DNA of 64,000 nucleotides, taken from the NCBI RefSeq assembly GCF_030936135.1, contig NC_082595.1, forward strand, positions 74,806,135 through 74,870,134. The letters run 5' to 3'. The position numbers and the translations under genes are program-made. A model generated the notes under the pieces. It saw only the letters and a program-made list of their open reading frames with translations. It did not search any database and was not told where the DNA came from. Of the stretch, positions 12,200 through 23,100 are shown one piece after another. This DNA is from Gavia stellata. Lineage: Eukaryota > Chordata > Aves > Gaviiformes > Gaviidae. How positions within the stretch are numbered: the first letter of the stretch is position 1; each line of letters starts with the position of its first letter.

Positions 12200-12960
12200 A
12201 TTTTTGGTCTGCGCGCAATGCGCACAACCTTACTGAAGACTCCCAGGTGTTCTGGCTCAGAGCAATGTGATATGGTGGGGATTGCCCTGAAACGAGTGAA
12301 CGTGCTCATTAAAAATGATTTCTGGTATGAAAGGGAGACAAGTGGCAGTTAGAACGTCTCCTTGTTGCGACCCTTCTCCTCTCTGCGGAGGTAGGATGCG
12401 CAAACGCGGCTCAGGGTAATGATAACTTGCACTCAGAAAGAAGGAGAGCAGGCTGGAGGCAGAGAAAGGATTTTTGGTTTCTGCTCTGTTCAGTGCATGT
12501 GTCTACGTATTTGACTTGCATAACCGGAATTGCCCAATGATACTCAAAAATTTGCATTTGTGAGTACACAAGAGGAATGGCCATCGGCTAATCAAATAAA
12601 AAAAATGCAGCATCTCTGTGGGAGGATTAAAATGTAATTAAAATGGAATTTCTCTTTTAAAACTATGCCTTTTAAATACGTGTCTTCAGATGGTAAAACT
12701 CAGCATAAATTGGGATGGGATATGAAACTTCTCTCCTCAGGATGCCAGATTAAGGCATGGAACTAAATGAAAATAATTCCGTTTTCTATTAGGCTTTTTT
12801 TAACTTTTACACTATATTACTGGATTTGATTAACTTTTCCTAGCAAAATTAAATAAAGTGGACGTCCTGTCACATGTCACAGATTTCAGTACCAAGTGAG
12901 GAAATTCATGCACTGTATATGTTATTTAACTGTTTAAATACAGATTTTACTCGAAAATAA
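12200..12960. promoter_or_regulatory. Possible conserved regulatory region (NRF1-like and octamer motifs)
   Basis: In otherwise CpG-poor DNA, 12209-12226 reads close to the NRF1 palindrome (GCGCAATGCGCA). Bases 12365-12420 carry several CpGs, and 12550-12557 is an exact ATTTGCAT octamer. Further along are AATTAAAATG-type homeodomain cores. This is motif-based only. The region could be an enhancer or nothing. Confidence 0.2.
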
Positions 12961-13899
12961 ATGAACAGATCCGTTCATGGCTACAAAGGTATATCAGATG
13001 TTCTAACTGCTTGTTTATATGTCACTGGGCTCTGCACTTGAAACACGAGGCTTTGTCTGGTGGTTGCACATGATGAAGTTTTGTAATATTTTTAACAATC
13101 TATCTTCCATTCGTGTTTTATATGGGAATGACTGTTTCTACATATTTTATTGTTCTGAAATATTTTAGTTTGTAGAAATGACCAAGAAAGCTGCTAACAA
13201 ACAAAAAAACCTAAAGCAAGTGACTTACTGCTAACTTTCTCTGTCCCTTTCTTCACAGTGTATTTCTTCCAGCAAAGCATTCTGTAACAAAATGGAAAAG
13301 CTAAAACTTCCCCTCTGGAAGCCTTTTAAGAAGGAGGTTATAAATGTTTTATAATTGCATCTCAGGGTATTACGCTGTTTCCCCAGGAGGCCAAGTCTTC
13401 AATAGGCAACTCTCAAAGTGCTGTAGGTTAGTTACCTGCTTCCTCATTTACCGTCTGCATGATCATAACGTCCCTTACGCTAACCACGCAGTAATGAGTG
13501 GCAAGGAGAGTAGTGTCTTTAGCTGTTTGAGCACCTCTCTTAGAGACTATTATGTTTGCAAATGAAGTGATCTTTCTGTCACTGGTATTTTTTTTACATC
13601 TTGTCGCTGCTGATCAGCATGAAGAGTCTTTACAGAGAACTCCCATTTCCATCCTGAGGGTCTTTTTCTATGGTTATTGTATTTTAAAAAGAAACAATTT
13701 TATGAACTAGTGAACCTCTTCTTCTCCCTGAAGGTCTGTCTTTCACCCTCTCTCTTTACAGACAAAAATCCTAGTAGTTTTACACAAAAATGGCCAAGCA
13801 CATTATGCATTGGTCAGTCATTAGTTGAAAATTTTTTCTTTAATTTTTCTTCCTTTTTTTTTTCTTTTTTACGTTTTACCTCCGGTTACACTGGGGCTC

Positions 13900-14170
13900 A
13901 CACCACAGTTCTTTCTCGAGCAAAAAGAGAACTCCGAGCAAGCGTACCGAGCTCTGAGTTTATGAGTGATGCCTGCCGTGCAAGCGAAGGCGCACGTGGC
14001 AGAGGACTCATCTGTGTCAGCCTAACAGTTCCCTCTGAGAAACCCAGGGCTGCCATTGCCTGGCTCCATGTGATGCCAATAGGCAGCTCTCCACCTCATG
14101 TGAGACCTAACTGTGCAGCGCAGCCTCCAGATCCCACTCCCTCTCACTTTCGCCGCATTGGGCTCCATGC
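13900..14170. other. CpG-dense patch in the desert
   Basis: Around ten CpGs cluster here (CTCGAG, CCGAGC, TACCGAGC, GCCGTG, GCGAAGGCGCACG, CGCCGC), unlike the flanks. A 176-codon open frame passes through, but its start is a TTG at 13677, its first half is low-complexity Phe/Ser/Lys, and it matches no family I know. An unmethylated enhancer, an alternative exon or an older GC-rich insertion are all possible. Confidence 0.3.
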
Positions 14171-14499
14171 TGATATTTTTATTACCAAAAAACCAATTAC
14201 ATTATAGAAGTCTGGCACAGTTTTTGGCCATGATATCTGCAACCTGTGGCAGTCAATAAGGAACTGAAAGTTTTTAAATACACCCTGGATACAGCTGTGA
14301 TCATGGTAGGGAGAACTTTCACTGTTCTGAAAGTGACAGGTAAAAAGTAATTTGATATTACTGTTCAAATTTTAATAGTCTTTGTTAAGCTTCAGAGTTA
14401 ACATCTACAACTATTAATGAGGACAGCTCCCATCTCTTAGAATTACTGCTTGGAAACTCTTCTGTCCGCATTTGAAGGTGACCTCTGTAACTGTAGATG

Positions 14500-14560
14500 T
14501 GAGGTATTAATGAAAGCTAATTCATTAACTAATTCATGGAAGCTAATTATGCAGGAGCTT
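14500..14560. promoter_or_regulatory. Cluster of TAAT homeodomain cores
   Basis: About five TAAT/ATTA cores lie within 50 bases, including two copies of AAGCTAATT 27 bases apart and ATTAACTAATTCATG between them. The arrangement resembles homeodomain-bound enhancers, but such motifs are common in AT-rich DNA. Confidence 0.2.
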
Positions 14561-17500
14561 AAAAGGAGTTGTGGAACTACATATTGTGGTTGTATTACCA
14601 CATTAAACATTGAGCTCTGACTTGTGTAAACAGGTTTAGGTCACCAGACTATACGCAGCTCTTGTTGATGAAAAGGGATGGAGAAATCTATCACATTTCA
14701 CAATATCATTTCTTTAATTATAAGGTTTGGTTTAATGAACAAACCTTGTCCAAAAAAAATACATATAGATGAGTAATAACAGTTTCATATTTATATAAAT
14801 AAAAATGCAGCTTTTACAGTTTCCTTTAATAAGTACTTTGTAAATGCTACCAGTGAAAAACTCAATGAGGGTACACTCTAATGAAACATGAACTGTATTT
14901 TACAGCATTAAGTGCTGTTTCACATAGCTTAGGAGAAACACTTATGCCTTGGATGAAACAAGTAACTTGGAACTGACACGATCATTTTCATGAAAAGGGA
15001 CAACTTGAGGTGTTACTAAATATAGCGAAAACCATGCTGATTACCTGGTGGTCATTGGCTTCTAGTGGCAGCTGTGGCACTACTCATAAAATCAAATTTT
15101 TCCATAGGGTGGTATGCTCAGAAGAAAATGAAGTGATGGCTCCTGTCCATCACCTATTTCACCACTTAAGAAAGTTTTTTGTATATTATTTTGGAACTGA
15201 AATTGGTATTTGTACTAGACCTCTGCTCCGGGAACACCCCGAGGCTGGTCTGATAGTGCAGAGCAAAGAAGTACACATACAGGGTACAGGAACACTGGGA
15301 CAGTCCTCAGTAAAGACTTTCCGTTAGCAAAATCCACATACTGATGAGCGTATGATCTGGCAGCTCACTGGAGCTATTGGACTGACCCAAATGCTTCCCT
15401 CTCTGCATGAGGAAGAAGAAAATAAATTCTTACCTGAAGACACTCTGCAGAAGGGACAAGCCATGTGTTTCCAAGCCACAGAGGGCACATGGAGCCAGTC
15501 TGTGATTAAGCACCATCACAGTCCAACCACTACCTCACTTCGTGGTTTTAACTGGCAGATCTGCATATGGACCAGGCAAAGTCATTTGGTTTCAGGCATT
15601 TAGGAAGCTGATGTCCTCATCACCTTAAAAAACTGTAAGCATTCTCTGATCGTTCCTCCCTTCACCTGTGCTCTACATGATCCCATGGCACAGCCCTCCC
15701 GCTTAAGAGTTCAGCCCCTTCCTCCAAAAGAGACCAAAAAATATGTGTCTATAGGAGCGAACTGGGGGCAAGACTCAAGTCACAGGGATGAATTTTCCAA
15801 GAGAACAACTTCACAAGCAGAGGGTCACGGTCACCTGAATTTTGGTTTGCCTACTTCCTGAGCCAACAGGCAAAACAATCCCCAAACTGCTTTAGTTGTC
15901 CTCTAAGTCACAATGTCCTGGAATTATTTCAATCTTTCCTAAAGGTGTGCCTGTGTGTGTGCATCATTATATATATTTGACATATAAATTTGAAACACAT
16001 ATATGGAAATAAAGTTTGTGTCATAATTTGATGAGCAAATTGTGTTCACCTCGGTGATAGAATTTTTATGGATGTTTAGCTGTAGTGCAAGATGAGCCTT
16101 AGGACTTGCTTACTGGGGCCTTTGGGTGATATGAAAGTCTAAAAATCTGATATAAATCACACCATTAGTGGAGTACACTAACCTCGTTTTACTAAGAAAG
16201 TACTAACAATTGGGTTTAGCAGCTCATTGCATTAAACATCTTTTCTAGTGATGAGTCAGAAGAATTATGAGACAAATTACGATCTGCTCTGACAGAACAG
16301 AAAGTCATGTAAGTGAATCACCTGCTCTCTCCAAGCCTTCCTCCCCCCTCACGAATTAAAAAGTATCATTGGCGCGACATGATCATAAGCAGAATGTACT
16401 TGAGCTATTTCAAGATAATAAGATAATCAAGTCGCAGTGTCCAAAGAAAGCACATCTAGCTGCTTTCCTTTGGAGCAGATTCAAAATTTACAAGACGCCA
16501 ACACAAAAGGCTTGGGAAAACCATCCTCTACCTCCTGCTGCTGTGTGTTAAGCCTCTTTTACTTGTAAAAACAACTCATTACCTTGTACTTGTGTTGCTC
16601 TGAAGTTCAGGACAAGCCTATTTTGCTGGCCAGGAACATGAATAGTTTGCTCAGAGAAATCATCTGCTTTAAGTATTGGATATACCTTTCCGAGCTTTCA
16701 CCTACCTTCAGAAGCTCCCACTGAAACCTATTACAGTTCTATACACAGAACCAGACCTTGAGAAGCTTTTTTGAGGAGGGTAACGTAAGGTGGCCAGCTG
16801 GACAAAGAAGGGAGGAATGGAGCAGCTGCACACCTGCCTCGCTCAAACGCCTGCTTATAAGTGCCGCTGTGGACTCAAAAGAGCTCAGCTCCTGTAGAAG
16901 ATAAATATTTGCTACAGCTAACAGACATCTTTGCATAAAATTAGCACATTTGGAAGCATGTGAAAGAAAATAAATGAAAGGGAAGCAGTGCAGTGTTTAT
17001 GTTACTTTGATACAAATACTTCAAAGCAAACTAGCCACAGCCCTTAAGACTTACTGGGCCAGAGCATCCCTCAGAGGTTTCTGCAAAGTCTCCTGCACAG
17101 ATCTTTTTATCAATTTATCTATTAAAAGAAAGCTCATGATCCTCTTCACTGCTGCCCTCCTCCATGGAGAGTTCGCTATAAGCACAGGTGCTGTGATGAC
17201 TGAGGGACTGGGCACACCTGACTGTCCCCAGGAAAGATGGCACGGCTGGACTGGACTTTGACAAGAAGCTGCGGGCAGGGGCTGATGATGTTCAAAGGTG
17301 TGTGGATTCCAGCAGAAAGCCTACTTCTGGAACAACCTGAAGCATTTGGGATGCTTTCATCTTCTTTCACCACATTCTTTTCACAACCTCATTCTTGGTC
17401 GCTAAATAGGATTTTTTTAAAAATTATTTTTGTACCAATTTCTGTCCTATATTAGTTTTTTAGTATTTTTTTGAAGAATTGTTATGGCAAAAAAGATGGT

Positions 17501-17633
17501 ATCATTTTGTTGTTGCTGCTCTTGAAAGAGGCAGCCTCTCTGGCAAAGTAAATTCTCTTGCAAAGAGTTCTGTATTGCCGCAGCTAGACTCCTCGTACAC
17601 AAAACAATGCATTTAAAGTCAACTCAGGTATCT

Positions 17634-17673
17634 CTGCATTAAACTGGGGGCTTTCCCCCAGTTTAGCATGCAG
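17634..17673. repeat. Short perfect hairpin
   Basis: TAAACTGGGGG (17640-17650) and CCCCCAGTTTA (17655-17665) are perfect reverse complements around a 4-base CTTT loop. The stem continues outward with CTGCAT (17634-17639) and ATGCAG (17668-17673) after a 2-base bulge. The total is 17 paired bases. It is too short for a microRNA precursor and has no adjacent open frame. Confidence 0.8.
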
Positions 17674-19564
17674 TATTTAGGTGTCTGAAGAAGTTGTCTT
17701 AGGCCTGTCTCCACTCATCTCATTTAAAAATCTCTTTCCTGGCAGAGCCCTATTATAACGTTGAGTACTTTGTGCCACAAGGTGCTACTTACTCCATGCT
17801 CAGTATTGAAGGAGGAGGCTCAGGCCTTTGGGGGATTTGTTACACTATCCCAAAAGCACTGGTGCTGTTAAAGCAGTAAGTGTTATTGGGGAGCTAACAA
17901 AGAAAGTGCAGCGTATCAGTCTGCCCTTATTTATTTTGCAGTAGCATTTGGATGCTCCTGCCAGAGAACAGCAACCCAATGTGCCAGGCAATGTGAAAAT
18001 ACAGAACAAAGCTACTCTCTACCCCAAAAAGTTCACAATGAAAGATGACAGCATACTTCTGAAAACATTGTTCCTAACGCATGTAGAACATCTACCTATT
18101 CCTACTTTACAATACTTTATTGTTGAGTCATAAAGTTATCATCTGACCTCCACAAACTCCTCATTTGTGCAGTATTCACAAGTTTTACTTTGTAGTACCC
18201 ACTAGCAAAAACAAAGTTGCAAATGAAATCAGGGTAAGTATCCTGCCTTCTTCCTCCCTTTTTTAAAAGCAGTCCTATGTGTTCCTGCTTTGTGCCACCA
18301 AGAAACAGACAATTGATGGGCTAAAGAGAGCTTCCGCGAGTACCTAGTAAAAATTACACCATAGAACATTTTCCTTGTCACCACTAGAGCTCTGCCTCCC
18401 TGAGCAAATCTAAATTATCTCTGCCAAGAATGGTTTATCCCCAGGCCTCAAGAAAATACCTCTGAAGCTCCCAGTCTCCCTGTTGGAGTGCCCCAGGTCA
18501 TACCGCAAGTCAGGCATTTCTGTGATTTTGGAATAAGGATGGAGCTCGAGTCCTCCCCTGGAATCAGCCTGGTTTATGTGACTTTGCCTGTACAGAACAG
18601 CCACAAAGCCAGCATAACTGGCCACAAATGGATCGCTGGCACTGTAGAGAGACCCTCCAATATCAGAAATCATTCCTTTGCCAGCCCACAGGCAGTGCCA
18701 GATGAAGGAAGGCCAAAGAGCCATTACACAACGTCCACTGGTGTAATGCAGAGGTCTCTCCCCTTTACAACCCAGCAAACAGGCAATCCAGGACGAAAGC
18801 AACACTGGGTCTTAAGTCACGTTTCACAGAGGTGCCCTCGCTCCCCAACTGCATTTGAAGATGGAGACCCTTTCATGTTACAGAAGCAGGATGCGACACC
18901 TGAACAACACACTAACCATACCGACACCCTCTCACAAAGCATAAACACCCACTCTCCCATTGCCAAATTGTATTGTCTCTTGATAATTATCCTGTCGATG
19001 TTTTCTCAAGAAAATTCAAGAATATCCCAGTCCCTTGCTCTTTTTCTCTGAAGGCATACCGCCAGAGACAGAGCTACACAGATTTTAAGGAGAAAAAAAA
19101 GTGTCAAAATATTGGCAGCATCCTCATGCTGAAGAAGCAATAAAAACAAAGTGGAGGCAAGGGAGTATTTTGTGCTAAACTATTCACCCAGGATAGGCTT
19201 CTGCCTGACTGTTTTACCAGTTATGAATTCTAAAGCTACTCACAAGACTAATAGATGCTAAAAATTGCCATGCTAACCTGCGCTATCATTCCTCTTATCA
19301 AAAGTGTTTATTGCAAAACTTTACTGCAATTATTAGTTCTAAAACATTAGACTCTATTTCTTTTATCTAAAAAAACCCAGTGACTGGAATATAAATAGCT
19401 TTTAATTAGCATTATTTGTAAAAGCATGCACATGAGATAAAACCGAAATACTAGTTTTCAGCAAGAACTGCATGTCCAGCCCCACCTGTATATAGGGAGC
19501 ATGTGTTTTCATACATATATAAAAACAGTAAGAATTTTTAAATTTTAAAATGCATTATATAAAT

Positions 19565-19584
19565 GTGTGTGTATATACACACAC
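19565..19584. repeat. Perfect 20-bp TG/TA/CA palindrome
   Basis: GTGTGTGTATATACACACAC is its own reverse complement. It is followed by ACGTACATATATA, so the whole tract is an alternating purine-pyrimidine microsatellite. Confidence 0.85.
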
Positions 19585-20104
19585 GTACATATATAAATTG
19601 AAAATGTATAAAGTGGATTTCATTTATTTGTGTCATTATGAGGTGAAGATAGGAAGAACAAAAGGGTATGGAGATGTTTCCCCTTTTCTCTTAAAGGTAG
19701 CAAGAGCAATTCACAAGCTTATTAAGTTGCCTGCACATCTCCAGTTTACCTCGTATTCCTCATGCACTTAAACTGCAAAGCTCAGATCAGCACGTGCTAA
19801 ATTTTGGATGATGCAGAAAAGACATTAAAACCAACCCTGAGGTGCAAGTATTGTGTGTCCAGGAAGGCAAGAGGATGAAATTCATATCCTTTCAGCTGGA
19901 GGGCAGGACACTGCTCAGTCAGGGTAATACAGGCTATGGCAGTACCGTCTGCCTTGATGAACTGAAATTACAGTCAGGAATAAACCCTCTGTGTGTAATA
20001 CAATTGTACCTGCAATGACATGAGGTGGAAACATAGCTGACTGGCAGTTTCGGGTTAGAGAGTTTTTGTCTTCTGTGTCCTGTGATAAGGATTTGGCAGG
20101 TTGG

Positions 20105-20164
20105 GAGAGTCATTTTGAGGAGAGGAGAGTCATTCTGAGGAGAGGAGAGTCGTGTCGAGATGAG
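20105..20164. repeat. 20-bp tandem repeat, about three copies
   Basis: The unit GAGAGTCATTTTGAGGAGAG at 20105 is followed by a copy with one change at 20125 and a diverged copy at 20145. It is purine-rich on the plus strand. The near identity of the first two units suggests recent slippage. Confidence 0.85.
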
Positions 20165-23100
20165 ACCACCCCACAGGCTATTAGGGCACCCACACTTGAG
20201 AGCTTTGCGTATGGGCTGGCCTCTCACAAAAATCAATATGGTAGCAAACTCACAGAACAAATCCAATACAGAAGTTCAAACCTCATTTTGCTGTTGAAAC
20301 ACTTTGCCCTGAGAGCTGACTACATCATAACACCAAAGTTTCTGCTTGGACTGTTGCTCCTGTTACTAGGAGCAGTGGGGATGTCTGCAATGGTGTAAGC
20401 TTAAGCAGGATGCTTATGGAGGGAGTTTATTTACTGTGATGTAGTTTAAAAACTCACTTAATTGGCAGGATCTTTACTCCTTTTTTCACTGTTTCTAAAC
20501 AATAGTTTTCCTATGGATTTCATCATGCTCCCAAATTTATGCACAGCTAATGTTCTACTTCCGATGCAAAATAAATTTTTGAACTATTATATTCCTTTGG
20601 AAAGATGAACATTTAGGACTAGATTAAAGAGAAGAATGTATTTAACATTTTTCTCCTGAAGCAGACAAAAGGCTTTTTGCACAGAAGACAAAACTTTCTC
20701 CAAGCAGCAGGCCTTCCAAAGGAACTCATTCATCCAGGAATTGGGGAATATCACAAACCTCATCAACCTTCTGCTTTAAGTACAAGGTGCTTTACCTTGC
20801 TTATAACTTCTCTCAGAAACATAAGGCGAGACGGTGCATACACTGTCCCTCAGCCAGTGTACATGCTTCCCTCGGGAGGGAAGGAGAGAACAAGTGTTTC
20901 ATGCATTACGGGAAGGCACAGACTGCAGCACAAAAATTATGGGAAGACAATGTATAGCACATTCTGGCATTGATACATTCTGGTGACCTAGATTAAACGT
21001 TGATGCGTGAATTAGCTGTGGCTCCAACAATGCAAAACCCTGAATAAACCTAAATAACCTGAAACTTCTGAAAGAAACCATACCTTCCTCTACTTCAGCA
21101 TCACTAACATTGCCACATTATTCTTCTGTGAGGGCAAAGACGACTGTCATTACAGGAGATTTTTGGCTCTACCACATTTCTTTCTTAAGTTTGTCTGTCA
21201 AAGTTTGTTCTGTCAAAGATCTTCATTTTTCTACTTCTCCCCTTTGCATGGCAGAATAATGGAAAATTAGATTGGGAGGGTCCTCAGTAGCATTTCTGTA
21301 CTATTTATTGGTCCCTTTGCACTGAACACTGCCTCTGCAAATTTCTGTGCTTACAGTGTCTAATGTATAGTAACAGTGTTGAAAGTATAATAATGAAGAA
21401 ATATGTGAAGCCAATATATTTCTGTGATCAAAATCTCTTGAATTCTCATCAATAATGAGACCAGTAACTATTATTATTTTGAGATATAATATTTTTGCCT
21501 ATTAATTTGATTTACATTAACCAGTTGTTCGCTCCAATTTTCCTTCTAAACCACAAAGGAGACATACAGTTTTCTGTGAACTATTACACAACTCGTATAT
21601 GAAGAAACCTAGAATTGCTGTGGTGGAGGTGGTGCTTCACACCTATAACCAAAAACTTTTGGATAACCTATATTCTGTATCAACTGCTAAATGATAAGGA
21701 CAGTTTGTACAGCTCTCTACAGTGACTAATACTCAGTTTTGAGTCTTCTCCTGCCAGTTAAAACGATTCCAGCTGGTGAAAGCACCAGTACCATCTACTC
21801 CAAGCTGGTGCACCACAGCATCATTTGTGTGTGTTTGAAATAGGTCACATCAATTCACATTACTCTGTGTCATTTATCAAATCCTATCTGCTATCTCTGT
21901 GATTTTGACCAGAAAAATTGCTAAAACTACAAAATCTAGAGAGCTTTATTAAGAACAACAGTAACCCCTACTGGATTGTGACTGTCTCCCTGGAAACCTA
22001 AGAGATAAAACACCTTGTACTGCTTTGTGGAAAAGGCATAGCCCGTGTAACTACGATGAAGAACAAGTCATTCCTCTGCTTGCAATAAATTTCACTGTCA
22101 TCATTTCCTGGATTAAATTGGAAATCCTGCTGAATTTATACTCAATCTTGCTGAAAGACATCTGTTCCTTGCAAATTCAAATTCAGAGCCTTTTTTTGTA
22201 TTTACAGGTAAGCTATGAAACCAGGCTTATGCCAGCTAGTTTGTTTCTGTGTTAAAAATTACAAGTACTAGAATGTGTTTCTTTATGTGCTCGAAAATAA
22301 GGGCCTACACGTATGATTAATAATCTAACCAAATCACCACAATCTGCTGAATGCATGTCCTAAACTCATCTGAGTCCTCTTCAAGCATATTGGGGTGTGT
22401 GCAGGGCTGCAGGGAGGAGAAATCGGAGCAGAGGTACCGTAAGATATTGTAACAGAAATCTCCCGGTCTCGTTAAACAGCACATACATTGGCATCACAAA
22501 TTCAGCATTCCAGTTCTTTCTGCATACGTAGCATTTCTGACAAATGAAGAATATGTTAGCAGAGCTATTTTCAGTGACATCTTACTATCCTGTCAGAAAA
22601 GTTTGAGCACTGTTTCTGCAAGTTTTTTCTAGACTACTGTCTCAAAGTAAGATCTCCTTTTTCATTACTGGAAATTGGAATCAGAGAGTTCCTCTGGGGT
22701 ATCACAGAAGCTTTCTGGCATGCTGGAAAACTAAACAGAAAGGGACAAACAGGAAAAGAGAAAACCTGAATGAAAGTCTAACAACAGATATAACCTTATT
22801 AATTAATCTGCTTAGTGATAAACATTCAAGATTTGATTTTATGCATGACTTGTTTCATAGGAATTCTACCTTTGCTTACCAATGTGAAGTAATCAAGCTT
22901 GGTCACAATACAAAGATGATGGAAAAAAGGCATCTGGATTATGGATGATTAAATACGTGAGCTGGAGAAAAGGAAGGATATTCTGCATAGACAGTGTTAT
23001 AGAGATCTCAGTGAATCTGAGAAACAACAGAGACAGCAAAGACTGGGGAATTTCAAAAGCTCTTGCAAGTATTTATTATCCCTCAAGTATATACTGGACA

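Larger units (their letters stand above)
9986..17630. other. Gene desert with scattered CpG-bearing patches
   Basis: There is 7.6 kb without a recognisable gene. Notable pieces listed separately are a CpG-bearing, motif-rich stretch at 12200-12960, a CpG-dense patch at 13900-14170, and a TAAT cluster at 14500-14560. A T13 run lies near 11350. Short open frames are random. Confidence 0.5.

Noticed and set aside
13677..14207. 176-codon plus-strand frame
   Set aside because: It starts at TTG, its first half is low-complexity and nothing resembles a known family. The CpG patch beneath it is reported instead.
18410..19051. Overlapping frames of 187 codons (plus) and 131 codons (minus)
   Set aside because: The plus-strand frame begins at GTG. 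Neither shows a domain, and they overlap antisense in ordinary unique DNA.
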